From Pseudomonas entomophila (lineage in GTDB: Bacteria; Pseudomonadota; Gammaproteobacteria; Pseudomonadales; Pseudomonadaceae), in NCBI RefSeq assembly GCF_013523125.1, contig NZ_JAAMQJ010000001.1, positions 124,001 to 188,000 of the forward strand: DNA of 64,000 bases. The letters run 5' to 3'. Position numbers and translations under genes: made by a program. Positions 1-8,312 of this stretch are shown in pieces (positions within the stretch are counted from its first letter, which is position 1; the number at the start of each line of letters is the position of its first letter). A model generated the notes under the pieces. The model was not told the origin of the DNA and did not search any database. It saw only the letters and a program-made list of their open reading frames with translations.

Positions 1-532
1 GGTGAGCGACCGAGGCACGGCCGTGTACCTGATGCACGGCAACCGGGATTTCCTGATTGGCCAGGGGTTCTGCGAGGCCGCCGGCTGCACGTTGCTCGAC
101 GATCCCAGCGTGGTGGACCTCGGTGGCGAGCGCGTCCTGCTGATGCACGGCGACAGCCTGTGCACGCGGGACGTGGGCTACCTGAGGTTGCGTCGGGTGT
201 TGCGCAATCCGCTGACCTTGTGGATCCTGCGTCACCTCTCGCTGGCCAACCGACAGCGCCTGGCACGCAAGCTGCGCAACGAAAGCAAGGCGCAGACGCA
301 AATGAAAGCGACGGAGATCATCGACGTCACCCCCGAGGAGATCCCTCAGGTCATGGCGGCCCATGGCGTGCGCACGCTGATCCATGGGCACACCCACCGG
401 CCCGCGATCCACAAGCTGACCGTCGACGGCGAGCCGGCACGGCGTATCGTGCTGGGAGACTGGGACCGCCAGGGCTGGGCGTTGCAGGTGGACGACCAGG
501 GGTTTCAGCTGGCGCCGTTCGCGATTGGGTGA
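1..532 (+). CDS. lpxH: UDP-2,3-diacylglucosamine diphosphatase, C-terminal 176 residues
   Basis: This enzyme removes UMP from UDP-2,3-diacylglucosamine to give lipid X, an early step of lipid A synthesis at the inner face of the cytoplasmic membrane. The gene is cut by the window start; about 60-65 N-terminal residues are missing compared with the usual length of about 240. The visible part has the metallophosphoesterase signatures HGNRDFL, LMHGD and the terminal HGHTHRPA, which hold metal-binding Asn and His residues. The first metal-binding motif (DxH) would lie outside the window. The stop codon is directly followed by a 7-bp tandem repeat array. Confidence 0.93.
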   Translation, partial: VSDRGTAVYLMHGNRDFLIGQGFCEAAGCTLLDDPSVVDLGGERVLLMHGDSLCTRDVGYLRLRRVLRNPLTLWILRHLSLANRQRLARKLRNESKAQTQMKATEIIDVTPEEIPQVMAAHGVRTLIHGHTHRPAIHKLTVDGEPARRIVLGDWDRQGWALQVDDQGFQLAPFAIG

Positions 533-647
533 GCCGCAAGCCGCAAGCCGCAAGCCGCAAGCCGCAAGCCGCAAGCCGCAAGCCGCAAGCCGCAAGCCGC
601 AAGCCGCAAGCCGCAAGCCGCAAGCCGCAAGCCGCAAGCCGCAAGCC
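533..647. repeat. Tandem array of 16 copies of GCCGCAA
   Basis: Sixteen perfect 7-bp units (GCCGCAA) run from the base after the lpxH stop codon to 644, followed by a partial GCC. The array opens spurious reading frames on both strands (Arg-Lys-Pro-Gln-Ala-Ser type peptides), which I do not regard as genes. The remaining sequence up to 806 shows short GCTTGTA repeats and no gene. Perfect short-unit arrays change copy number easily, so this is a likely variable locus. Confidence 0.95.
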
Positions 648-806
648 AGAGCGTCAGCGCCGCCTCAGCGTCCTGTCAACCCCCAACGCATCGCACTACA
701 GTCCGCTTGTAGCTTGTAGCTCCCAGCTCAACAAACCCTGAACACCCCTTTCACGTTTTTCCGACATTCACCTGGGCACACTGACCTGGCTTCGAAACGT
801 TCTTGA

Positions 807-835
807 CCCGCTGCCCTGGCGGGTTTTCTTTTTTC
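807..835 (+). terminator. Rho-independent terminator after lpxH
   Basis: A CCCGC / GCGGG stem with a 7-nt loop is followed by a T-rich run (TTTTCTTTTTTC). It would end lpxH transcription just before the convergent operon that finishes at 842. Confidence 0.7.
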
Positions 836-841
836 TGCAGG

Positions 842-1729
842 TTACGTTTCCGCCTCGCCCTCTTCCGCTTTTGCCTGCCCCTCCCGCCCTGCTGGCCCAT
901 ACGGGATTCGTTTGCCCGCCTGCTGCCCGACCTCCACGGCCTGCCCGTCACGCTGCTTGCCCTGCCGTGCCTGCCCCACCAGGCGAGGAATCAGGTCGCC
1001 TTCGGGCAGGTGCCGCCAGAAGCGTCCGGGCATGTGCATGCGCATGGCATCCGGATTGAGCCGTGCCGGGTTGAAGATGTGCCGGTAGTAGACGCGCCAC
1101 AGCTCGGCGCCTGGGTCTTCGGCATGCCGGGCCCAGGCCTGCCAGCGCGGTGGGCAGACCCGTTGGTAGTCGAAGGCCGCGCCATCGTAGCGGATGCCGT
1201 CGAGGGGCGTTGCGATCAGCCAACGCTGACGGCCCAGGCGTTCGGCGAAATGCCCGCTGGCGCTTTCGAGGATGTCGTGCGCTGGCTCGTGGTAGGCGAT
1301 CAGGTCCAGCTGCAGGCGTTCGGCGACCGCCTCGGGCAAGGGCACGAAGCGCAGGAAGGCATGCAGGTGATGGGCCTCACGGTTGACCTGCTTGATGCGC
1401 CGGTGCAGCTCGCTGCCCAATCGATCGCCCGGCAGCATGGCCGTGCGGTCGCCATGGGCGACCCGCCAGAGTACCTCGTAGAGCAGGTTCCAGCGCTGCT
1501 CGCCGCAGTACCGCGAAGCCTGCTCCAGCTGACCCAGCAAGGTGCCAGGAATGCGTGCGCGAAACGGCCCGAGCCCGTCGGGCAGCGGGCGTGGCACGGC
1601 CAGCAAATCGTCCATCGGCCCATGGGCCCAGTTGACCTGGGACGGGTCGATACCATGGCTGAGCAAGGTCCGCGCCTGGTCGCGCCAGCAGGCGAACCGT
1701 TCCTGGCAATCGAGTGCGATCACCCCCAC
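842..1729 (-). CDS. TIGR03915 family putative DNA repair/modification protein
   Basis: The 295-residue product matches what I know of TIGR03915 (DUF4130, related to uracil-DNA glycosylases). This family is almost always encoded next to a radical SAM protein of TIGR03916, as here. Recognisable stretches are the central QVNREAHHLHAFLRF region, YHEPAHDIL, and the C-terminal YYRHIFNPARLNP and MPGRFWRHLPE segments. The C-terminus after about residue 250 is Lys/Arg/Glu-rich and of low complexity. The start is a GTG at 1729 (another GTG lies at 1723), overlapping the stop of the upstream gene, so the two are translationally coupled. The biochemical reaction is unknown; a role in nucleic acid repair is inferred from the family and from the LexA box ahead of the pair. 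Confidence 0.8.
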   Translation of the reverse strand: MGVIALDCQERFACWRDQARTLLSHGIDPSQVNWAHGPMDDLLAVPRPLPDGLGPFRARIPGTLLGQLEQASRYCGEQRWNLLYEVLWRVAHGDRTAMLPGDRLGSELHRRIKQVNREAHHLHAFLRFVPLPEAVAERLQLDLIAYHEPAHDILESASGHFAERLGRQRWLIATPLDGIRYDGAAFDYQRVCPPRWQAWARHAEDPGAELWRVYYRHIFNPARLNPDAMRMHMPGRFWRHLPEGDLIPRLVGQARQGKQRDGQAVEVGQQAGKRIPYGPAGREGQAKAEEGEAET

Positions 1730-2940
1730 AACCCCATCTGCACCGGGGCCTGCGGCTCACGCAGCCGCGCGCGCAGCAGGCTGCTGCGCACGTCCGCCTC
1801 CGGGGGCCGGTAATCGCTGGTGACGATGAACGGCCTGGCCTTTTCCAGCACGCAGCGCAACTGGATAAGGTCATCGTAGCGAATACGCCGCTCGCGGCGC
1901 AGAGCCACCAGGCGCTGCACGCTGCGCATGCCCACACCCGGGATGCGCGCCAGCACGGCCGGTTCGGCGCGGTTCACGTCCACCGGGAACACCTCGCGGT
2001 TGGACAGCGCCCAGGCCAGCTTGGGGTCGATGTCCAGGTCCAGGTTGCCGGCCTTGCCCAGCAATTCCCCGGCCTTGTAGCCATAGCCGCGCATGAGGAA
2101 GTCCGCCTGGTAGAGGCGATGCTCACGCAGCAGAGGCGGCGCGGCCAGGGGCACGCTGTCGGGGCTGTCCGGGATCGGGCTGAACGCCGAGTAGTACACG
2201 CGCTTGAGGCCGAAGCCGGTGTACAGCGATTCGGCATTGCGCAGGATGGTCCGGTCGTCGGTGGTGTCGGCGCCGACGATCATCTGCGTGCTCTGCCCCG
2301 AGGGCGCAAAGCGTGGTGCCCGCGCCTCGCCCGCCACGTTCAGCTGCCCGCGCTGGATGGTGCCCATGGCCTGGCGAATGGTGCTGGCCTGCTTTTCCGG
2401 GGCCAGCCGCGTGAGGCTTTCGTCAGTCGGTAGCTCGATGTTGACGCTCAGGCGGTCGGCCAGGCGCCCGGCCTCTTCGATCAATAAAGGATCGGCATCC
2501 GGGATGGTCTTGAGGTGGATGTAGCCACGAAAGTTGTGCTCTTCGCGCAGCAGGCGCGCCACCTCCACCATCTGCTCCATGGTGTAGTCGGCCGAACGGA
2601 TGATGCCCGAGCTGAGGAACAGCCCGCTGATGCAGTTGCGGCGGTAGAAGTCCAGCGTCAGGCGCACCACTTCCTCGGGCGTGAAGCGGGCCCGGGGCAC
2701 GTTGCTGGAGCGACGGTTGATGCAGTACTGGCAGTCGTACAGGCAGAAGTTGGTGAGCAGGATCTTGAGCAGGGACACACAGCGCCCGTCGGGCGTGAAG
2801 CTGTGACAGATGCCCATGCCGTTGGTCGAGCCAATGCCGTCGCGCCCGCGCGAGCTGCGCTTGGGCGCACCGCTGCTGGCACAGGAGGCATCGTACTTGG
2901 CGGCGTCGGCGAGGATGCCGAGCTTGGCGATCAGCTGCAT
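1720..2940 (-). CDS. Putative DNA modification/repair radical SAM protein (TIGR03916)
   Basis: The 406-residue protein has the radical SAM iron-sulfur motif CxxxCxxC (NFCLYDCQYC, about residues 66-75) in the N-terminal third. Near residues 325-345 it has a helix-hairpin-helix segment (ARIPGVGMRSVQRL), typical of DNA-binding repair proteins. It is the first gene of a two-gene operon with the TIGR03915 protein. Its ATG lies 17 bases downstream of a LexA-type operator, so I infer SOS control. The substrate is not known for this family. Confidence 0.85.
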   Translation of the reverse strand: MQLIAKLGILADAAKYDASCASSGAPKRSSRGRDGIGSTNGMGICHSFTPDGRCVSLLKILLTNFCLYDCQYCINRRSSNVPRARFTPEEVVRLTLDFYRRNCISGLFLSSGIIRSADYTMEQMVEVARLLREEHNFRGYIHLKTIPDADPLLIEEAGRLADRLSVNIELPTDESLTRLAPEKQASTIRQAMGTIQRGQLNVAGEARAPRFAPSGQSTQMIVGADTTDDRTILRNAESLYTGFGLKRVYYSAFSPIPDSPDSVPLAAPPLLREHRLYQADFLMRGYGYKAGELLGKAGNLDLDIDPKLAWALSNREVFPVDVNRAEPAVLARIPGVGMRSVQRLVALRRERRIRYDDLIQLRCVLEKARPFIVTSDYRPPEADVRSSLLRARLREPQAPVQMGLWG

Positions 2941-2956
2941 TGGCGCACTCTCTGGA

Positions 2957-2972
2957 CTGAATATTCATACAG
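2957..2972 (-). promoter_or_regulatory. LexA (SOS) box before the radical SAM operon
   Basis: Read on the minus strand the site is CTGTATGAATATTCAG, which fits the gamma-proteobacterial LexA consensus CTG-N10-CAG with the preferred CTGTAT left half and AT-rich centre. It lies 17 bases upstream of the radical SAM start codon, where a repressor would block transcription. Confidence 0.75.
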
Positions 2973-3056
2973 TATTTGGAGAGAACGTCCTACGCAAGTG
3001 CTGGTGGTCGGAACCTGCGCGTCGGGGCCTGAAAACACGGGCATCCGACCGGTGGT

Positions 3057-3836
3057 TCAGCGCCAGCCTTCCAGGCGCATGGTGGCCCGGACCAGGCGCT
3101 GCTCCTCCTGCTCGATCTCGTGCAGGTTGTCGCGAACGCTGTGAATGTGATCCCGCGCAGCGCGCAGCGCCTGTTCCGGTAACTGCGCCATGACGGCGTG
3201 GTAGAGCCGGGTATGCTGGCGGTCGATCTGACGCTTCTGGGTCGGCCGGCAATACAGGTTGTTCACGCAGGCGAACACCGTGCTCAAGGTGAGGTCGCTG
3301 AGGGTCTGCAAGGTGTGCACCAGCACCGGGTTGTGCGACGCCTCGCTGATCGCACGATGAAACGCGTGATCCAGGCGTGCCTGCTCACGGGCGTCGTGAC
3401 GCTGCGGGCCTTCGTGGGCGGCGACCATCTCTTCGAACCGACGGGTGATCAGCAGGCGGTCCACGTCGGTGGCGCGCAGGGCCGCGAGCCGCGCGGATTC
3501 GCCCTCGAGCAGGGCGCGCACTTCGAGCAGGTCGAACAAGGTGCGTGGCTGCGAACTGAACAGGTGCATCAAGGGGGTGGTGTGATCGGCCCGGTCGAGG
3601 TCGGCAACGTAGGAGCCACGCCCATGCTCGGTGTCGATGATGCCGCGGCCGCGCAGGATGCGCAGACCTTCACGCAGGGCCGAACGGGAGCAGCCGAGCT
3701 TGTCCACCAGGCGGCGCTCGGACGGCAAGGCCTGGCCGACCTTGAGCACGCCGTCAACGATCAGCTTCTCGATACGCGCGGCGACCTGTTCGGCGACCTG
3801 GGTCTTGGCAGGGGCGGGAGTAGACGAATCGAGCAT
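3057..3836 (-). CDS. glcC: FadR/GntR-family regulator of glycolate use, GlcC-like
   Basis: The 259-residue protein has an N-terminal winged helix (residues about 10-80, with PSERRLVDKLGCSRSALREGLR as the recognition region) and a C-terminal all-helical FCD effector domain. It is divergent from glcDEFGB, the standard position of glcC. Known GlcC proteins sense glycolate and activate the glc operon. I chose the ATG at 3836 because it gives the normal family length; the frame stays open to 4085 but that extension overlaps glcD and has no family resemblance. Two matching palindromes between the two genes are its likely binding sites. Confidence 0.85.
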   Translation of the reverse strand: MLDSSTPAPAKTQVAEQVAARIEKLIVDGVLKVGQALPSERRLVDKLGCSRSALREGLRILRGRGIIDTEHGRGSYVADLDRADHTTPLMHLFSSQPRTLFDLLEVRALLEGESARLAALRATDVDRLLITRRFEEMVAAHEGPQRHDAREQARLDHAFHRAISEASHNPVLVHTLQTLSDLTLSTVFACVNNLYCRPTQKRQIDRQHTRLYHAVMAQLPEQALRAARDHIHSVRDNLHEIEQEEQRLVRATMRLEGWR

Positions 3837-3851
3837 CGCGGATCCTCGTGA

Positions 3852-3866
3852 ACTGGTCGGACCAGT
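3852..3866. promoter_or_regulatory. Putative GlcC operator 1
   Basis: ACTGGTCGGACCAGT is a perfect inverted repeat around one base, and the TGGT-N-ACCA layout is typical of FadR-subfamily operators. It lies 16 bases upstream of the glcC start, so it could serve autoregulation. Confidence 0.7.
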
Positions 3867-3948
3867 GGCAGGCTGCCACGGTGGTTCAGGCACAGCGTAG
3901 TCCAACCACCGCGCGCTTGCAGGGCAGAGGGGCCCTCCCCTGACACGA

Positions 3949-3963
3949 ACTGGTCCGACCAGT
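3949..3963. promoter_or_regulatory. Putative GlcC operator 2
   Basis: ACTGGTCCGACCAGT repeats operator 1 with only the central base changed. Its centre is 97 bases from that of operator 1 and about 130 bases upstream of glcD, so it is placed to control the glcD promoter. Confidence 0.7.
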
Positions 3964-4083
3964 CGTCCGAGGCGTCGACAGCACACGCCGCCCCCGGCAC
4001 GCTCAGGCCATCGAAACCGCCCGCCCTGCGCCCGCCAAGGCACAGGACAGGCGCCATGGTGAGCACAAGAACAAGGAAGCGCC

Positions 4084-5583
4084 ATGAACCTTCTCTACGA
4101 CGAGCGCGTCGACGGTGCGCTGACCCGTGTGGACCGGGCCGAACTGCTCCAACGCCTGCGGGCCGAGGTGCCGGATCTCGACCTGCTGCACAGCCTGGAA
4201 GACCTTCGCCCCTATGAATGCGACGGGTTGTCCGCCTACCGGGTGGTGCCGCTGCTGGTGGCATTGCCCGTGCGGCTCGACCAGGTCCAGGCGCTGCTTC
4301 AGGTGTGTCATGCACTGCGTGTGCCCGTGGTGGCCCGTGGCGCCGGCACGGGGCTGTCCGGCGGCGCCTTGCCCCTGGAACAGGGCGTGCTGCTGGTGAT
4401 GGCGCGCTTCAACCGGGTCCTGGAGGTCGACCCCGCCGGTCGTTTCGCCCGTGTGCAGCCCGGTGTGCGCAACCTGGCCATCTCCCAGGCCGCCGCGCCC
4501 CATGGTCTGTACTACGCGCCGGACCCGTCCTCGCAGATCGCCTGCTCGATCGGCGGCAACGTCGCTGAGAACGCCGGGGGCGTGCACTGCCTGAAGTACG
4601 GGCTGACCGTGCACAACCTGCTGAAGGTGGAGGTCATGACCATCGAAGGCGAGTGCATGACCCTCGGCAGCGACGCCCTGGACACGCCGGGCTTCGACCT
4701 GCTGGCGCTGTTCACTGGCTCCGAGGGGCTGCTTGGCATCGTCACCGAGGTGACCGTCAAACTGCTGCCGATGCCCCAGGTCGCCCGCGTGCTGCTGGCC
4801 AGCTTCGACACGGTGGACCAGGCCGGGCGCGCCGTGGCCGACATCATCAGCGCCGGCATCATCCCTGGCGGGCTGGAGATGATGGACAACTTGTCGATCC
4901 GTGCGGCCGAAGACTTCATCCATGCCGGTTACCCGGTCGAGGCCGCGGCGATCCTGCTGTGCGAGCTCGATGGCGTGGAAGCCGACGTGCACGAGGACTG
5001 CCAGCGGGTCGAGGCGGTGCTGCGCGCGGCCGGGGCCACCGAGGTGCGGCTGGCGCGGGATGCGGCCGAGCGGGCGCGTTTCTGGGCCGGGCGCAAGAAC
5101 GCCTTTCCGGCGGTCGGGCGGCTGTCGCCGGACTACTACTGCATGGACGGCACCATCCCGCGACGCGCCCTGCCCGGCGTGCTCGACGCCATCGCCGCAC
5201 TGTCGCGCGAGCACGGACTACGGGTGGCCAACGTGTTCCATGCCGGCGACGGCAACATGCACCCGCTGATCCTGTTCGACGCCAACCAGCCTGGCGAACT
5301 GGACCGCGCCGAGGCCCTGGGCAGCCGCATCCTCGAGCTGTGCGTCGCGGTCGGTGGCAGCATCACCGGCGAGCACGGTGTGGGCCGCGAGAAGATCAAC
5401 CAGATGTGCGTGCAGTTCAACGGCGACGAGCTGACCCTGTTCCATGCGGTCAAGCGGGCCTTCGACGCGCACGGCCTGCTCAACCCCGGCAAGAACGTCC
5501 CGACCCTGCACCGCTGCGCCGAGTTCGGCGCGATGCACGTGCACCACGGGCAATTGCCCTTCCCCGACCTGGAGCGTTTCTGA
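4084..5583 (+). CDS. glcD: Glycolate oxidase FAD-linked subunit GlcD
   Basis: GlcD oxidises glycolate to glyoxylate with FAD; electrons pass through the GlcEF subunits to the respiratory chain. The 499 residues match the family length. Visible landmarks are the FAD-binding PCMH region with ARGAGTGLSGGALP (about 84-97), SIGGNVAENAGGVHCLKYG (156-174), and the C-terminal FHAGDGNMHP and GEHGVGREK motifs of the FAD-linked oxidase domain. AAGGAAG lies 5 bases before the ATG as a ribosome binding site. The stop overlaps the glcE start (TGATG), so the subunits are coupled in translation. Confidence 0.95.
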   Translation: MNLLYDERVDGALTRVDRAELLQRLRAEVPDLDLLHSLEDLRPYECDGLSAYRVVPLLVALPVRLDQVQALLQVCHALRVPVVARGAGTGLSGGALPLEQGVLLVMARFNRVLEVDPAGRFARVQPGVRNLAISQAAAPHGLYYAPDPSSQIACSIGGNVAENAGGVHCLKYGLTVHNLLKVEVMTIEGECMTLGSDALDTPGFDLLALFTGSEGLLGIVTEVTVKLLPMPQVARVLLASFDTVDQAGRAVADIISAGIIPGGLEMMDNLSIRAAEDFIHAGYPVEAAAILLCELDGVEADVHEDCQRVEAVLRAAGATEVRLARDAAERARFWAGRKNAFPAVGRLSPDYYCMDGTIPRRALPGVLDAIAALSREHGLRVANVFHAGDGNMHPLILFDANQPGELDRAEALGSRILELCVAVGGSITGEHGVGREKINQMCVQFNGDELTLFHAVKRAFDAHGLLNPGKNVPTLHRCAEFGAMHVHHGQLPFPDLERF

Positions 5584-6635
5584 TGAGCGCCGATCGCGAT
5601 GCCAGCGCCGCGTTGCTGGCGCAGGTCGAACAGGCCTTGGCCGAGGGCACGCCCCTGCGGATCCAGGGCAGCGGCAGCAAGGCCATGCTGGGCAAGACGG
5701 TGCGAGGCCAGGTACTCGACACCCGCGTGCACCGCGGCATCGTCAGCTACGACCCGACCGAGCTGGTGCTGACCGCACGCGCCGGCACGCCGCTGGCCGA
5801 GGTCGAAACAGTGCTGGCCGCCGCCGGCCAACGGTTGCCGTTCGAGCCGCCACACCTGGGTGATGGGGCCACCATGGGCGGCATGGTCGCCGCGGGCCTG
5901 TCCGGGCCGCGTCGCCCCTGGGCCGGTTCGGTGCGCGACCATGTCCTGGGCACACGGATGATCAGCGGTCATGGCACGCTGCTGCGCTTTGGCGGCGAAG
6001 TGATGAAGAACGTCGCCGGCTACGATCTGTCACGGCTGTTGACCGGCAGCTTCGGGTGCCTGGGGGTGCTCACCGAGGTCTCGCTGAAGGTGCTGCCCAC
6101 CCCCCGCGCCTGTCGCAGTCTGACCCTGTCCCTGGGGCGCGCCGAGGCGCTCGCGCAGTTGGCCGTATGGGGCCAGCAGCCGCTGCCGATCAGCGCCGCG
6201 TGCCACGACGGCGAGGCCCTGCACCTGCGCCTGGAGGGCGGTGAAGGCTCGGTGGCCTCGGCAGCGGATCGCCTGGGTGGCGAACCCCTGGAGGACGGTT
6301 ATTGGACCGATCTGCGCGAACAGCGCCTGGCGTTCTTCGCCAGCCCGGCGACGCTCTGGCGTCTGGCCTTGCCGATCGGCAGCGGCGAGCTCGACCTTCC
6401 TGGTCAGCAACTGCTCGACTGGGGCGGCGGACAGCGCTGGCTCACGTCCGAGGCTGCGGCCGAGGACATCCGCCAGGCGGTGGCTCGGCTCGGCGGGCAC
6501 GCCACGCGTTATCGCCAGGGCCCGGCGGGGTTTCACCCTCTGCCCGAGCCGCTGCTGCGCTATCACCGCAGCCTCAAGCGGCAACTGGACCCCAAGGGGA
6601 TCTTCAATCCAGGCCGGCTGTACGCCGAGTTGTGA
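5583..6635 (+). CDS. glcE: Glycolate oxidase FAD-binding subunit GlcE
   Basis: The 350-residue second flavin subunit of glycolate oxidase has a shorter PCMH-type FAD domain: RIQGSGSKAMLG at the N-terminus, LGDGATMGGMVAAGLSGPRRP around residue 95, and KNVAGYDLSRLL near 140. The C-terminus ends in the typical DPKGIFNPGRLY. The ATG at 5583 overlaps the glcD stop codon. The reading frame is open far upstream, but that part is antisense-like noise over glcD. Confidence 0.93.
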   Translation: MSADRDASAALLAQVEQALAEGTPLRIQGSGSKAMLGKTVRGQVLDTRVHRGIVSYDPTELVLTARAGTPLAEVETVLAAAGQRLPFEPPHLGDGATMGGMVAAGLSGPRRPWAGSVRDHVLGTRMISGHGTLLRFGGEVMKNVAGYDLSRLLTGSFGCLGVLTEVSLKVLPTPRACRSLTLSLGRAEALAQLAVWGQQPLPISAACHDGEALHLRLEGGEGSVASAADRLGGEPLEDGYWTDLREQRLAFFASPATLWRLALPIGSGELDLPGQQLLDWGGGQRWLTSEAAAEDIRQAVARLGGHATRYRQGPAGFHPLPEPLLRYHRSLKRQLDPKGIFNPGRLYAEL

Positions 6636-6642
6636 GGCCATC

Positions 6643-7860
6643 ATGCAAACCAACCTGAGCGATGAGGCCAAGCGCCTGCCACGGGCCGACGAGGCCGAAC
6701 GGATCCTGCGGTCGTGCGTGCACTGCGGGTTCTGCACGGCGACTTGCCCGACCTATCAGCTGCTCGGCGACGAGCTGGACGGGCCGCGCGGGCGCATCTA
6801 CCTGATCAAGCAGGTGCTGGAGGGCGAACCGGTCACCGCCAAGACCCAACAGCACCTGGACCGTTGCCTGACCTGCCGCAACTGCGAGACCACCTGCCCG
6901 TCCGGGGTGCGCTACCACGACCTGCTGGACATCGGCCGGGCCGAGGTCGAGCGCCAGGTGCCGCGCCCACTCGGCCAGCGCCTGCTGCGCGAGGGCCTGC
7001 GCCAGGTGGTGCCACGCCCGGCGCTGTTCGCGGCCCTGACCCGTACGGCCAAGGTCTTTCGCCCGCTGCTGCCGACGCCGCTGCGCGAAAAACTGCCGCG
7101 CGCGCCCCAGGCAGCCAAGCCGCGCCCCCAGCGCCTGCATCGTCGCCAGGTGCTGCTGCTCGAAGGCTGCGTGCAGCCGACCCTGTCGCCCAACACCAAT
7201 GCCGCGGCCGCGCGCGTGCTCGACCGGCTGGGCATCGGCATCACGCCTGCACGCGAAGCCGGCTGCTGCGGTGCCGTGGACTACCACCTCAATGCCCAGG
7301 ACGCCGGGCTGGCACGGGCCCGGCGCAACATCGACGCCTGGTGGCCCGCGCTGGAGGCCGGCGCCGAGGCCATCGTGCAGACCGCCAGTGGCTGCGGCGC
7401 CTTCGTGCGCGACTATGGCCATCTGCTCAAGGACGACCCGGCGTACGCCGCCAAGGCCGCACGGGTCAGCGCCCTGACCCGGGACCTGGTCGAGGTGCTG
7501 GGCCAGGAACCGCTGGAGACCCTCGAGGTGCATGCCGAGCCACGCCTCGCCGTGCACTGCCCGTGCACCCTGCAGCACGCCCAGAAGCTCGGTGGTGCCG
7601 TCGAGGCACTGCTGGCCCGGCTCGGCTTCAGCCTCACGCCGGTGCCCGACGGTCATTTGTGCTGCGGCTCGGCCGGTACCTACGCGCTGACCCAACCGGC
7701 GCTGTCGCGGCAATTGCGCGACCACCGCCTCGATGCGTTGGAAAGCGGCCACCCCGACCTGATCGTCACCGCCAACGTCGGCTGCCAGGTTCACCTCGAT
7801 GGCGCCGGGCGTACGCCTGTGCGTCACTGGATCGAACTGGTGGAAGATGCCCTTATCTAG
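6643..7860 (+). CDS. glcF: Glycolate oxidase iron-sulfur subunit GlcF
   Basis: The 405-residue protein starts with two ferredoxin-type 4Fe-4S motifs (CVHCGFCTATCP near residue 25 and CLTCRNCETTCP near 75). Two cysteine-rich CCG domains follow (GCCGAVDYH and LCCGSAGTYAL). It passes electrons from GlcD/E toward quinone or a heterodisulfide-like partner at the membrane. The start at 6643 lies 7 bases after glcE, preceded by GTGAGG. Confidence 0.94.
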   Translation: MQTNLSDEAKRLPRADEAERILRSCVHCGFCTATCPTYQLLGDELDGPRGRIYLIKQVLEGEPVTAKTQQHLDRCLTCRNCETTCPSGVRYHDLLDIGRAEVERQVPRPLGQRLLREGLRQVVPRPALFAALTRTAKVFRPLLPTPLREKLPRAPQAAKPRPQRLHRRQVLLLEGCVQPTLSPNTNAAAARVLDRLGIGITPAREAGCCGAVDYHLNAQDAGLARARRNIDAWWPALEAGAEAIVQTASGCGAFVRDYGHLLKDDPAYAAKAARVSALTRDLVEVLGQEPLETLEVHAEPRLAVHCPCTLQHAQKLGGAVEALLARLGFSLTPVPDGHLCCGSAGTYALTQPALSRQLRDHRLDALESGHPDLIVTANVGCQVHLDGAGRTPVRHWIELVEDALI

Positions 7861-7869
7861 GAGCTTGTC

Positions 7870-8268
7870 ATGCAGCGCAAAGCCGTACTGGAATGCATCG
7901 ACATCACCCGCCTTCTGGCGGCCGCCCGCGAAGAAGCGCACCGGCACGGCTGGGCCGTGAGCATCGCCGTGGTCGACGAGGGTGGCCACCCTCTGGCCCT
8001 GGAGCGGCTCGATGGCTGCGCGCCGATCGCCGCCTACATCGCCACCGAGAAAGCCCGCAGCGCGGCGCTGGGCCGGCGTGACACCAAAGGCTATGAAGAC
8101 ATGGTCAATGCAGGCCGCACGGCGTTCGTCAGTGCTCCGCTGCTGACCTCGCTGGAAGGCGGGTTGCCGGTGCGCGTGGACGGCCAGGTGATCGCGGCGG
8201 TCGGCGTGTCCGGTGTCAAGGCCGAGCAGGATGCCCAGGTCGCGGCGGCGGCCGTCGCGGCCCTGTGA
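7870..8268 (+). CDS. glcG: GlcG/HbpS-like accessory protein
   Basis: This is a 132-residue single-domain protein of the GlcG/HbpS (PduO C-terminal) family: [20 protein letters not shown] near residues 38-57, then [12 protein letters not shown], and [19 protein letters not shown] near the end. Members bind small cofactors such as heme or sense redox state, but the role in glycolate use is not settled. It follows glcF by 9 bases in the same operon and precedes glcB. Confidence 0.9.
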   Translation: MQRKAVLECIDITRLLAAAREEAHRHGWAVSIAVVDEGGHPLALERLDGCAPIAAYIATEKARSAALGRRDTKGYEDMVNAGRTAFVSAPLLTSLEGGLPVRVDGQVIAAVGVSGVKAEQDAQVAAAAVAAL

Positions 8269-8312
8269 GCGGCAACCGATTTCAACCCGATGTGAAGGAA
8301 CGGAGACTTTTC

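Noticed and set aside
533..647. CRISPR-like array after lpxH
   Set aside because: The 7-bp units are directly contiguous, without spacers, and no cas gene is nearby; it is a simple tandem repeat.
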